The notes under the pieces were generated by a model that was not told where the DNA came from, searched no databases, and was given only the letters and a program-made list of their open reading frames with translations. Position numbers and translations under genes: made by a program. 64,000 bases of DNA from Trichopria drosophilae (taxonomy: Eukaryota; Arthropoda; Insecta; Hymenoptera; Diapriidae), in the NCBI GenBank assembly GCA_030407085.1, contig CM059582.1, forward strand, positions 213,923,501 through 213,987,500, in the 5' to 3' direction. Position 1 is the stretch's first letter; every line of letters starts with the position of its first letter. Shown piece by piece: positions 1 to 11,700 of the stretch.

Positions 1-117
1 CGGTCTGCTGATCGGCACATCACCAGTGATGCGTATGTCGAAGAAATGTTCAAGAGGTTGCTGGCTTTTGAAATTTCCGGAGGACTCTCGTGCAACGCCA
101 TCGTGATTCGGAAATAA
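1..117 (+). other. 38-codon open frame running in from the left edge
   Basis: Frame 1 is open from the first base to a TAA at 115-117. The residues look protein-like (charged and hydrophobic mixed, ending near CNAIVIRK). It could be the 3' end of an exon or a chance frame. I do not recognise it, and nothing nearby supports a gene. Confidence 0.2.
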
Positions 118-1060
118 GCTCCTTTCCTTGTTCGGTACGCCGCGCATTCGACGCACGAAATTTCAAATCGGTTTTAACGCACAAATTTCGCGTCCGTTCT
201 CCTTACTGATTGGTCGGTACAGTTTTCACTAAAGTCTAATTTCCTTTGTACTTGAGCGCGCGAATCATCAAACTCGGGTTTTCGAAGTGGCAAGCGATTG
301 GTAGCATCACGCGCGGGCAAAAAGCTTATAAACTCGCGAAATGGCGGGTGACACGACATTCTCTTTATAATTTAAGTTACTTTTAAGAAATCCAAACAAA
401 GGTGTAACATGCGCAAAGATTATGAGGAGTTTCCTATTTATAGTTTTATAAAAAACCTTCCAAGTTAAAATAAACCTTACATTTATGATATTTTCTGAGT
501 TATCTTACTTGTTCCTGAACACGTAGTTAGTCGTATTTTTTTAAGATTCCATCGTCGGAGGTTATTTGAAGGCTATTTGGTACTCTACGTTGGTTGTTCG
601 AATTTTTCGGCTTCCACAGTCGTAAATCATAATTTTCGTAACCTTCTAATCGACATAACATACAACTACGACAGAACAAAAGGAAAGAAGATCGCCTACA
701 ATTTTTGAGGATGAGGAAAGTTGTCTTCCCCAATATTCTCAAACCCAAGAGTGAATTTCCCTATATTTACGCAGTTTCCACGGAGCGGAAGACCTTCAGT
801 TCTAATTCCCATTTTTCAAACCAATTTAAAAATATATGTTGTATCATCGTACTGAGTCGCTTCAAATTTATTAATTTGAAGGAAAAGGGAAAATGGAATG
901 CGTGAAGGTAGGTATTGCTTCATCGTCAGATATATTTTACGAATGCAGAAAAGTCGCCCAGGAAAAATTCAGAAAAGTTGTCTGCATATAGGGACAATAC
1001 ACCTAAGATATACACAAGAAAAACAGATACAATAAAATGCTACTACTATTATACACAAAA
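118..1060. other. No recognisable feature
   Basis: AT-rich sequence with no long frame and no visible repeat structure. The short open frames here have no protein-like composition. Confidence 0.5.
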
Positions 1061-1071
1061 CACATGAGTGC

Positions 1072-1450
1072 ATGTGGACAATATTCTCAAGCAGCTGCTG
1101 GAAAACTGTTTATTTCTTCTATATGGGATATAAGTGGGAAATATCTCACATATACAGAAAATGTATTTTTATTTATATATATTGGATATTAACCGGATAT
1201 ATCTTACATCTGCGAAAAATTTGTTTTGTGAGTAATAAATGGGATATATCTCGGATATATTACATATGTATGACTGTATACATCCTCAGATATATAAATT
1301 CGGCAAAAAGTAAATTATCCGCCATATAAGTCGGATATATCTTGCATATATGCCAACCCTATCGATTTATATGCCAGATATATATCGCATATTTCCAGGA
1401 TATATCTCAGGATATATCTTTCGGATATATATTTTTTCATGCGGGTATGT
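1072..1450. repeat. GGATATATC-rich degenerate repeat
   Basis: GGATATATC / GATATATCTC-like motifs recur about every 30-60 bases on both strands, giving a low-complexity block. Open frames in it (1072-1329, 1342-1587) are consequences of the repeat and are not genes. Confidence 0.6.
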
Positions 1451-1479
1451 CGCAAAGAGTTGAAAAGAATTTGAACAAA

Positions 1480-1870
1480 AGTTGTTTAACCGTTAGATTA
1501 GGGAAAGTTCTCCACATAATCGTCAGATTAAGGTTCAGCTCGAATGAGGCCATCAATCTGAACCTGTCTGTCTATATATTAATCTGACGCGCTCGACTAT
1601 ATCTATGTCACGATTTTTTTGCATTTTCAATAACTAACGATCCTGAGTTTTTAGGAAAGGGAGCTTCTTTAGGGCTTACTTAACATCCCTTTTCAATACC
1701 TGACGCACTCAAGCAAATATTTTTTTCCGGTCTTTTTTATTCCTTCATAAAACCACTATCCACCACTCAAACCGTCAGATTAATATTCCTCTGCTATCAG
1801 AAGAACGTGGCGTAACTTTTACTATTAATATCTGACGCGCTCGAGTATTTAATTCTGACTGTTTTGTTTT
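1480..1870. repeat. Interspersed inverted CGTCAGATTAA motifs
   Basis: CGTCAGATTAA-type motifs occur at about 1521 and 1773. The inverse, TTAATCTGACG or ATCTGACGCGCTCGA, occurs at about 1579 and 1829. The alternating orientation suggests a decayed palindromic element. No coding potential. Confidence 0.5.
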
Positions 1871-1879
1871 ACATTTTCG

Positions 1880-2394
1880 AAGTAATGTAACTTAAACATT
1901 TTTTTATTTTTAGAATATACATATACTTTTAAATCCAATAGGTCCCCACGACGCGACGCTCGAGTCACTTCACATTTTGCATCGCGGGCTCCCCTGCAAT
2001 TATTCTGCAGATTATGCAGTAGACGTGCAACGGAAACATTATCTCATTCCCAGCAAACCTTCAATTATTCAGTTACTAAATCGACTATTACTGGACTGTA
2101 AACCGATTAATGTATATTTTTTTATTAATAAAATTAACAATTAAAATAAAAAATTGAAAACAAATAAAAATTGAAAACACTCATAAAACACAAATAAAAA
2201 ATATAATTATAGTCAGTTAATAGTCAAAAGTACAAATTTAATAGTTCGAACCGAGTCAAACACCAACCAGTCGATTTACAGTCGGTTTATCCGGATTGCG
2301 ATCCCAAAGAAAGCGTTGTTGGTAGGATTCACGGGTTACGCCTTCGAACGGCAATGTTCATTCTATAAATTTTCCAAACCGAAGGCGAAAACAG
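1880..2394. other. AT-rich stretch without a gene
   Basis: Poly-A/T-rich sequence around 2110-2230. A short inverted similarity (GACTGTAAACCG near 2094 against CGATTTACAGTCGG near 2272) suggests another small fold-back relic. Nothing coding is visible. Confidence 0.4.
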
Positions 2395-2492
2395 AAAATA
2401 AAATTGCCCAAACGGACATTCGAACTCACGACATAAAGAATGTTCACATTGCGAGGTTAATGTCCTAACTACTGACCCATTCCATTCCCTTC
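2395..2492 (-). repeat. Possible tRNA-derived SINE head
   Basis: On the minus strand, a TGGGTCAGTAGTTAGG stretch (2464-2479) resembles a pol III A box. About 40 nt downstream, GAGTTCGAATGTCC (2414-2427) resembles a B box (GTTCGANNCC). Order and spacing fit a tRNA-like promoter, but the tRNA stems are poor, so a functional tRNA is unlikely. A chance match is possible. Confidence 0.35.
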
Positions 2493-2531
2493 GAAAGAAT
2501 ATGTAGCTTACTCATATTTACAATTTAACAG

Positions 2532-3299
2532 GAAAATTGATGGATCTTCGTTGCATGCTGCAGCTGATTTAAAAAAAAATCAAAAAGGTAAAAAACTTCA
2601 GAAAAGCAAAAAAAAAAATCAAACCAAATACAGAGCAAAAGAGCTAAAGAGAGGTAAGTGTGCAAAAATTCATTATGGAATGTTATGATATAAATTAAAT
2701 CAATAACGTAATTTTTATCATTTATAGCATGGGATGGATATAAAAATAATGATCTGACGGCTAGACAGCTTATGAATATTATTATTGAATTGAAGGGCAA
2801 TATCGACAGGCCAGTTCGGTTCGCTATCGATGATTCCCGCGAAATTCGATTGCATGCAGCTGCAGGTATTTACTTAATATTTTGCATTACTATTCGGAAA
2901 TATTAATGAGTAAGTTATGTCAATCGTATTTTCAGCACAACAGGCTGACGAATTATTAGTCAGCAATGAAGTGGGTTTGCTAAGATGAAGATTATTTGCA
3001 ATTATGATTCCTCGTCAACTTCCATAGAAATAGAAGTAGAAGATTTGGGGGGACAGAATCTTCCAGTAGAGCCGCTGGCTTGTTCGGTTTTACCGACAGC
3101 AACCGTCAATACCCAACCACAGCCAGCGCCTTCACCAAAGGGCAATCTTCCACTTCAATTACCAGAAGAATCTAGACCTAGTGTAAGAAAAAGACTCGGC
3201 TCGACGTCAAAACAGCGGCGGATTTTGGGAATTTGTTTATCCGCTTTCGCTGTCACTTGTGAATTGTGTTTCAGAAACTTCTACTCTAGAAATGGTTGA
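2532..3299 (+). pseudogene. Unidentified three-exon coding fragment plus overlapping ORF
   Basis: Three stretches join in one frame across consensus splice sites: 2532-2653 (donor GTAAGT), 2728-2865 (acceptor TTTATAG, donor GTATTT) and 2936-2988 (acceptor TTTTCAG), ending at TGA 2986-2988. The product begins Lys-rich and then has a mixed soluble sequence containing ARQLMNIIIELKG. An ORF in the next frame starts at ATG 2985, overlapping the stop, and runs to 3299 with a Pro/Gln-rich middle and a basic patch (RKRLGSTSKQRR). A single-base indel would fuse the two, so this may be one frameshifted gene. I recognise no family. It could be a host gene tail or an unknown transposon ORF. Confidence 0.35.
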
Positions 3300-3910
3300 A
3301 AAATAAATATGGTACTTATGAAATGACTGAAAAGTTAGAGAGTAACTCATTTGAAATGTCTTTCAAATCGTAATATTTGTATTTATTTTCAACTTTTTTT
3401 TAGTAACAGAATTTATTACAAAATAAGTTGAACTAAGCTAGTAAAATAAGTACTTTTGTAAAAAGAATTACCTGAACCAATGCTTGAAAACTGACTACGA
3501 CAGTCCCATGTTCTGCCATAGTTCATGACGTCGATACGACGACTTTCTTTTCGCCTGGGTACGTAAATAATTCTCATAATGTAATATTTGTACAACTACT
3601 AATTGTATAAATATCAAACATCTAATAGGATCTCTCGTCTTTCTAGGTAATATCGGTGAGACGGTCTCGGTTCACTATAATACCGTTCATTGATAATCAT
3701 GAAATAAAATAGAAATTTTAAGCTAATCTTACTTAACATCAAATTTTTTTTATCTTATCATTAATGGGATAAATAATAGTGGATAAACTCTGCCCCTAAA
3801 AAGTATTTAAAAATAAATAAAATTTTTTTGGATCGAATGGCAGGTTAAAGAACCTGTAGCTCTAATTGGTACTATTTCTGCATTTATTTTTCAATACTTC
3901 TTAACGACAG
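3300..3910. other. No recognisable feature
   Basis: AT-rich sequence between the unidentified ORF and the MULE. It holds poly-A/T runs and no frame worth reporting. Confidence 0.5.
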
Positions 3911-3919
3911 CATTTATCC

Positions 3920-3975
3920 GGTATCCGGACAAAAAGGCCACAACGAAAAGTCCACGCCGAAAAGTCCACAGCACA
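3920..3975 (+). repeat. Left terminal inverted repeat of the MULE
   Basis: It begins directly after the CATTTATCC duplication. It contains two CGAAAAGTCCAC-like units that reappear inverted (GTGGACTTTCGG) at 5699-5745. Confidence 0.75.
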
Positions 3976-4071
3976 CCGAAAAAAAGTGAATTTCCAGGTG
4001 TGTTTTGTTTTAGTTTTAACCTTTAGACATCTTTACATACTTTACGATTTTTATATTTTTAAATTTTTGTA

Positions 4072-5649
4072 ATGGCTTTGAGATATCTTGAAATTATTTC
4101 TTGCGGTCGAAGCATTTATGGTCATCTTGACGGATTTCTGTACGTCGGCTCTTACAATAGAGGCGACGTTAAATACTGGAAATGTCGACAAAAGCCAGGT
4201 TGTTCTGCACGCTTGACTACTGTAAGCACGGGACGCACTCTTCTGGTCCGAAATGGCGGTTCACCAAACTCCCATACCGGTCATGGGCCTAACCCCGAGG
4301 AAGTGGAAGCTTTGCGTTTAATGTCTTCAATTAAGGTAATATTAGGGATTAGGTTATAATTGTTAGGTTATATTATTGTCATTAATACATGAAATATAAC
4401 GAATGCACTCTTCTTTCAGCATGGAGCAAGTACTCATCCGGAACGTCCACCTTCAGCAGTGATGCGTGAAATACAAAACGCTGAAGAAGGTGTACACGCT
4501 CGTTTGCCGGATTTAGACAATATATGAAAAACCATCACAAGAGAGCGGTTGCGACACATCCCCTCTAATCCTACAAGAATCACAGACCTTCACGATTTAC
4601 CTGATCAATTTAAGAAAAATCTCGTCGGTGAAAATTTTTTAATTTACGTTTCGCATGCTGATGTGGATCATAATTTGAGCTACGGAAGAATACTGGTTTT
4701 TGCAACTCGCGAAAATTTAAGAGTCTTTTTCAAGTCAGACGTGTGGTATGTAGATGGAACATTTCAAACAGTTCCTTCCATTTTTTTCCAACTCTTTACT
4801 ATAATGGGATCAGTTACACAAATTTATAAGGGTTCAATACGAAAAATTGCCGTTCCTCTTGTACACTCTCTTTTGGAAAATAAAAAAGAAGAATCCTATT
4901 CAAAAGGTTTAGAGGTTACAATTGCACATGCTGAATCTGCCGATATTCCCATACGACACCCCACAACTATCATGTCAGATTTTGAAATGGCGATCATAAA
5001 TGCCATAAAATTTCATTTTCGTGAAGAGACCATAAAACTATGCCTATTTCACCTATGCCAAAGCGTGTATCGCAGAATACAAGCTGAAGGTCTTCAACAG
5101 CGATATGGAGATGTAAACGATTCTGCGATGCGAGATGCTGCACACAGCATGTGCGCCTTAGCGTTCGTACCTCCCGAAGACGTCCAAAATGTTTTTGATA
5201 TTTTTTATAATGACATACCCGAGTAGTTCATACCTATTGCTAGCTACTTCGAAATCAATTACGTGCGCGGGATACGAGCTATCGGCAGAAGAAAGGCAGT
5301 AAAAGTACGGTACGAACCAATTCTCTGGAATCATTTCAACTCCGTACTGCAGGGGATTGCACGCACCAACAACGCGTCGGAAGGGTGGCACAACCGCTTC
5401 CAGATACTTGTGGGTCGACATCACCCAAGTTTTTATAACTTTTTAACGGAACTACAGAAAGAACAAGCTGATGTCGAGTACATGCTGAGAGATTTGTCTC
5501 TGGGTAAAAAAGTAAAAAAAGTACCCAAGATAACCACTATACAGGCTGAAGACAGAATTGCTAGTGTTCTCAACAATTACCAGGAATTTGTTCATAACGA
5601 AGATGAATTGCAATACTTAAAAACAATAGGTTACAACATCCATATGTAA
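4072..5649 (+). pseudogene. FLYWCH zinc finger / MULE transposase, broken
   Basis: Exon 1 (4072-4335) encodes a FLYWCH-type finger: a YWKC motif, a second Cys in the following GCSARL segment, and a final His pair near the exon end. A small intron follows (donor GTAATA at 4336, acceptor TTTCAG ending 4419). Exon 2 carries the MULE transposase domain: VWYVDGTF (first catalytic Asp), MSDFEMA (second Asp), a CLFHLCQ motif, and the conserved NASEGWHNRF segment near the C-terminus. The frame runs to 5649 but is interrupted by TGA at 4525-4527 and TAG at 5224-5226, both in frame with no indel. In autonomous relatives this protein cuts and integrates the element. This copy cannot make a full-length product without suppression or transposase supplied in trans. 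Confidence 0.82.
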
Positions 5650-5711
5650 AATTTGTTCATGTAAAAAAATAACGTCCATAAATAAAATATAATTTCGGTG
5701 TGGACTTTCGA

Positions 5712-5764
5712 TTTAATTGGACATTTCGGTGTGGACTTTCGGTTGGACTTTCTGTCCTATATTC
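5712..5764 (-). repeat. Right terminal inverted repeat of the MULE
   Basis: It ends immediately before the second CATTTATCC. Repeated GTGGACTTTCG units are the complement of those at the left end. Confidence 0.75.
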
Positions 5765-5773
5765 CATTTATCC

Positions 5774-7020
5774 ACATTCACTCACCCGGTTGCCAATAAT
5801 CTAAAATGTGTTTATGAAAAAGAAGATTATTGGAAAAATTGCTTGTAATTCATAAAGAACGAGCGACATTACATACACTTTCTGAGCGGTGTTACTCAAA
5901 AACGCGCCCTATTGAACAATGAATAACCATTGAAGAAGATTATTTTGAATAGTTCACCCAGTACATTTTGATAAATAGAAGTATTGCCTATATTTTCATA
6001 TTTTTCCCCATTGTGAACAAGTTAAATAGGTGAAAAACTGAATATTGTGAAGGACAATTCTTATTTTGATTACGTTACAAAACATACCAATTTCGTTTAA
6101 ATAATTTTTTCAATAAACAATTGCGATTTGTTATTGAAAATAGATATTGGTCTGAAGTTTTGTTGTAAATAAAGCAAAACACAATTTTGTTCTTAACGAA
6201 TCTTGAGAAATATGGGTGATAGAAATTAGCTACTAAGTACAACCCCCCACCTACCCTACTCATTATGTCGGATTCAATGTGTGAGACACATTTTGAAAAA
6301 ATGTTTTGATTAATGTTTAAACTTCAACTCATCTTAACCCAATTTTGAATAAATGATGTTGTACATTACAGAAATGTGGAAAAAATTAGCATTCCTGAGT
6401 ATGTCGTCATTAACGTAAATTTGATGCAACTCAAAGATAAACATAGTTTGTGAAGCAATTAGTCTGTAAATTGCACTAGATTTGGTCTTCAATTTTTTTA
6501 TGTGTAAAAGTTGCCCAATTCATATTAGATCAGCAATCAATAATCCCAACCAATTTATATTAAACTGCAACATTTTTCGAATTTTCGAATTATCGAACAT
6601 TATCATTTCAATTTAATATTAAGCGACTTCAAAAAACCGTAGTAATTACAATTTTTATGAACATTTTTAATTTTTTTTTTTTTAAATTCGATTGTCAGAT
6701 TTTATAAGAACCATCGTTATGGTTTTAATATTTATAACTATAATCGAAGATATTGAGTTAGTAATAATAACATTATTCGCTAAATTATAATAAATTGGTA
6801 CGTCTTGTAGGGGGCGTATTGGCATTTATGTACATGTTAGTTTATAATTGTAGGTATTTTATATGTATTCAATAAACGATAGTAAGAGAGAGAAATAGGT
6901 AGAAAGAGAGAGAAATAAGTAATGACGAAATAGTAATCGAGCTCGTATGGTGAACGTAGCTTACATGAATCGACCAATCAGAATCGACTGTCAGTAGTGT
7001 TTGTTTATCGGCCTCCGTCG
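5774..7020. other. AT-rich spacer with a short GA-rich microsatellite
   Basis: No coding signal. A purine-rich run of GAGAGAAATA-like units lies at about 6882-6922. Confidence 0.5.
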
Positions 7021-8010
7021 GTAAGACAAACCTGTACCAGTAATACCTGGTGAGTACTCATCGCAGTGACAACTCGATGGGTACTGCGCAAATTTTGGAA
7101 AATATTTCGCGAAACCGTTGATCGATGCGCTAATGTGGTACCGATTGCAGCGATCCCTCGCCAATTAATTGATGATTTTCCGGAACGCCTTCAGTCTCTT
7201 TTCCGCTGGCGAACGAGTCGATTGTACCGAAACCCAAACTTTTCTCTCTTAATAAGAACCGATATCGTGAGCAATCTGCTCCACCCGGTCGCGCAAGCCG
7301 TCCGACACTGTGTCGCGATAAAAGTGAACACGATTACTGTATTTTGGTTTTATTTATACCAAATTGGTATAAATTTGGTTTTATTTATCAAAAATAAATG
7401 AAATCGGGAACTGTGAAACCACGTGTCTGTGCACTGGAATTCCTCCTTGCATCCTGAACCTCCGCAAGTACGTCGGGTGTGCTCGATAAAGTGGAGAAAA
7501 GGAACTAGAGCCGTTCTTGTATGTTGATAACTCATGGGTAACCGGTACCGCCAAGAAGACCGACGCTACACATTCCGTTTTCACTCCGAAACGAAAAAGA
7601 CGTTTAGAACGCAAAATCGAGAAAAGTATACCCTGGCGGTCGTGTCGTAATTGTTCCGCATCATTTGGACATCAATAGTTATTCCTGTTCGGCCTTACGA
7701 AGTACCAATTTCTTCAATTGGAAAGTGGCTTCAGGAATTACCAAACTGTTTTTTGGGAACTTCTTCAACATCAAGGAATTCGGACCGACGCCATTGGTGA
7801 CGCCATCATTTCTCGACCACGTTTCTTTTCGGAATCAAAAGACGGAAACCAATTTATTGAATTCAACGACAAAGAAATTGAATGTTGCATCGAGGAAGAC
7901 AACGACGAGAGGAATACCAACATTCCTGGCCAGGTTTTTTGTTCTACATTTTAATTTTTCGTTAGAATTTCTCTCTATTTTCGCGGATCATTTTATATTT
8001 TTGTAAATTA
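7021..8010 (+). other. Unrecognised block of more balanced composition
   Basis: This block is less AT-rich than its surroundings and contains short overlapping open frames (7066-7401, 7718-7954). The latter has an acidic C-terminal half. I see no family motif or convincing splice chain. It may be a decayed exon or an untranslated region. Confidence 0.25.
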
Positions 8011-8592
8011 AGAAATCAAACCGAAAATCGACAATTTAGTTTAGTAGGAAATTAACATTATAAAATTTATGCGTAGAATTATATATTTTAGTATATTTTG
8101 ATTTAAAATTAGCTATTATAAAAGAAGTGACTATAAAAAATAAGATTGTTCTAGTGACATTTTAGATTTGTGATTTTATTAAGTTACAACGAAACTAAAA
8201 AAGCATTTATGGCGAAAGACTGTTATTATATTTAATTTGATAATTGTGTTATGGAATTGATGAATGAAATTGACGTATGTTAGAATTGAAAGTGACTTAA
8301 TTTATGTTCTTATGTGATAATCTACAAATCTTTTTACACATGTAATCATACTGAAGTTACATTAAAAGAAATAATCGCTAATTTTTTGTGTTTCTTGTTT
8401 GATGATAGGACTTAAAGAAAAAAGGGAATTAATACTTAAATAAAAAGTTAATGATTTAGAAAATCGATAAAAAACTACATCATTACAGTCTTAGCAATAT
8501 TATTAATGACGAAAAAAATTTTTTTGAAGCAAGTGCAATTATGGTTTGCGTGTATACAAAAATTTATTTGAAAAATTACTTCGACCCTTTTT
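8011..8592. other. No recognisable feature
   Basis: AT-rich sequence up to the 5' end of the first R4-like element. Confidence 0.5.
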
Positions 8593-8769
8593 AATGGCCT
8601 ACTCTCACCTCCACGTGTGCTTATTAAAGCCGGTGGGCCCTGGACTCTTAGCAACCTTGCCAGAGATTGGGTAACCAACCCCAGTGGATGGCGAGGTAAG
8701 AGACAAACGAGAGAGGCATAACAACGGGGGGTAGGGCCAACCACCCTACTCCCTGTATATGCGGTTACT

Positions 8770-11700
8770 ATGAATAGAACGCGCAGGGCTCCTGACCATC
8801 GGGCTGCTTCGGATGCAGCCCAGTCCCGAGGTGGAGGGGCCGAAACGGGTGTCCCGGGACAACAACCCCAACATGCCCACGGACGATTTCAGTGGACGGA
8901 GGATCTCAGGCAAGATCTAATGCACTGCTACGAGGAGAGCTGTCCGCAACAGAGAGGCTACATGGCGCGAATGCACAGTCGGTTTGCAGTAATGCATCCC
9001 GAACTGGCAGATCGCTTTTCTCAACAACAACTGAGAGATTATGTGGCCTATCTGAGGCGGACAGGTTTCGTTGTTCCCAGCTGTCAACCGGTACCGGATG
9101 TGCGGGCAATAACAACTGAGCCCGTACGCGGTGCTGGGAGAGATGCTCCACATTATGAAAGCACGACACTCGTGTTTAGGCGGAATTTAACAACGAAAGT
9201 TTTACCTAAGCAACGAGAAATAGACAGAGCAAATAGCCTACTTCTAGATGCTCTTCCAGATGACTGCGACCTGTGGCAAGTCAATTGTGCCGTTTACGAG
9301 GCTGCAAGTGATCTGGTGATTCCGCGAAATCTGGTACAGATATCGGGGAGTCGGCAGATTACAAAACGCATGTCTCAATTGAACGGCAAGATTCGACTGA
9401 CACGGAAACTCGCTTCCCGAATTCAGTGTGTGATCGACTATTTAACATCTGGCCGTTCATTTACGGCTAAAGTCAAGAAGTTCGCACAACAACTGCGGAC
9501 GTACTATCACACACTGAACAAGCTGAAGTTGCTCAACATCAAGCAACGTTTGGCTGATAAAATTCGGGTTTTGGCGGATGCCAAAAAGAGGCTGCAAAGA
9601 CGGGAGGATGGAATTCGACAAAATGCAATATTTTGGACGAATCCTTCCAACCTCTTCAAACATCGTATCGCAGCCTCAAGCGAGTTTCCGTCGATAACCG
9701 CAGTTGAGGAATTCTGGGGGAGCATCTACGAGAAAACATCTAGGCTTAATGCAGACACTCCAGGTATTGAAATCTTCACCGAGTTGTGCGACGAAGTCAC
9801 ACAACAAAGTGAAGATTGCCCACCCGTCAGTGCGTTAGAGGTGAAAAATGCCATCTCAGGAGCGAGGAATTTCTCCTCGCCGGGCTGGGATGGAATTAAC
9901 AACTATTGGTGGAAGAAGTTCACTTCTGTCCATCAACACCTAGCCCGAATATTCACCTCTTATATAAATGGAGACCAACCCATTCCGCACTGGCTGGTGG
10001 AGGGCCGAACGACACTGATCCCAAAATTGGGAGACTTGTTCGATCCGAGAAACCATAGACCGATCACGTGTCTCAATACGTTATACAAATTGTTCACTAA
10101 CATCTTGAACGAACGTATTGAGAAATCCGTGAAACCGGTGTGGCAACGGATAGTAGAACAACGAGGCTGCAAAATGGGTGTATCCGGCTGCAAGGACAAC
10201 TTGCTTATCGACAGGTGTGTTTGTCAGGACGCAGTCCAGTACAAGCGTAACCTGTCGATAGCCTGGCTGGATTACATGAAGGCGTATGACTCAACATCGC
10301 ACGAGCTTTTAAGCTTGTTGCTCAAACGCCTTCATGTCCACCCAAACATAGTGAGAATTGTAGAAGACCTGATGCCTCTTTGGAAAACACGCTTTGTCAT
10401 GACATCGGGCAAGCGTCGAACCATGTCTAGACTGGTTCAATTCCAAAGAGGTGTCTATCAGGGAGATTCTCTGAGTCCTCTGCTCTTCTGCATCTCACTA
10501 TTGCCTCTATCCGTTGTTCTCCGGAAATCTCAAGGGTACATGTGTGGACCGCCTGGTGAACGTGTACATAAGATCACCCATCTTTTCTATATGGATGATC
10601 TTAAATTATACGCATCAGGCGAAGATCAATTACATCGATCTCTGAACATCGCCCTCACATACTCGAGAGATATCGGTATGGAATTCGGATTGGACAAGTG
10701 TGCAGTCGTTCATTTGCACAGAGGAAGGTCAGGCTCCCATAACAACGATATGGAGCTCGTCAACGGAAATGTCATCCGTCACCTTAGCGCCGAAGAAGCC
10801 TACACATACCTGGGCATACCTCAAAGGCATGTCCAGGATGTGCAGGCTGCTAAAACCACCATCATTAAGAAATACCGGCGCATTCTCCGTAAGATCTGGT
10901 CATCAGAATTGACCGGGAGAAATAAGGTGGCAGCCACGAATATGTTGGCCGTATCACCAGTGCTCTATTCTTTTGGAGCACTGAAGTGGAACGTTGACGA
11001 GCTAAGGGATCTTGACCGAAGCACACGGAAGATGATTTGTATGCAACGCAGTTTGCATCCAAGATCTTCCGTGGAACGTCTGTATTTGCCCCGAAATATG
11101 GGAGGTCGTGGCCTTTTAAGCCTGGAGTGTATGCATGACCGATTGGTCCTCGAAACAGCTTGCGACGTGATTAATCGAACGGAGGATCCCCTGATGATGC
11201 TAGTACATCAGCATGAAATTCAGGGGAAGGGGGCGTTTTTGTACAACGCGGCGGAACGAGCGGCGCGAAACCTCGGTCTGGTTTTCAACGTGGGACGTAG
11301 TGGTGCACAGGAGGCTGAATCAGTCATCAATCTGTGCCCAGTGCGTCTCAGGGCTAACATACGGAAGGAACAACTCCGTATGTTGGAGGGAAGGCATATC
11401 GACAAGCCGTTACATGGACAATTCTTTCGAAATGTCCAACAACTTGGCTTGTCGGCAGAGATGACCTTCTCCTTCTTAAGATCAGCCGGCTTGAAATCCG
11501 AGACCGAGGGTTTTATCTTCGCGCGCCAGGATGGGGTCATCAATACCTTAGCGTATCGCCAGAACATCTTACACCAGGCGGTACAGAGTACGCTTTGTAG
11601 ATTGTGTAGATGTCATGCTGAGACACTCATGCATCTTTTGGCAGCATGTCCAATATATGCAGTTTCAGCATACATCGAACGTCACAATGCGGCTCTTCGA

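Larger units (their letters stand above)
3920..5764 (+). mobile_element. MULE (Mutator-like) DNA transposon, 1845 bp, with 9-bp target duplication
   Basis: CATTTATCC occurs at 3911-3919 and again at 5765-5773, exactly flanking the element. A 9-bp duplication is the hallmark of Mutator-like elements. The ends form an imperfect terminal inverted repeat: GGACAAAAAGGCCA near 3927 against the complement of the right end near 5744-5757, with AAGTCCAC-type subterminal repeats on both sides. The element holds one FLYWCH/MULE transposase gene with premature stops, so it is defective. Confidence 0.85.

Noticed and set aside
2395..2492. A functional tRNA gene on the minus strand
   Set aside because: Box A/B-like motifs are present, but acceptor and anticodon stems do not form; at most a SINE relic.
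8906..9169. Antisense and alternative-frame ORFs across both R4 copies and the gypsy pol
   Set aside because: They overlap strong coding sequence on the other strand or frame and appear in both R4 copies only because the copies are identical.
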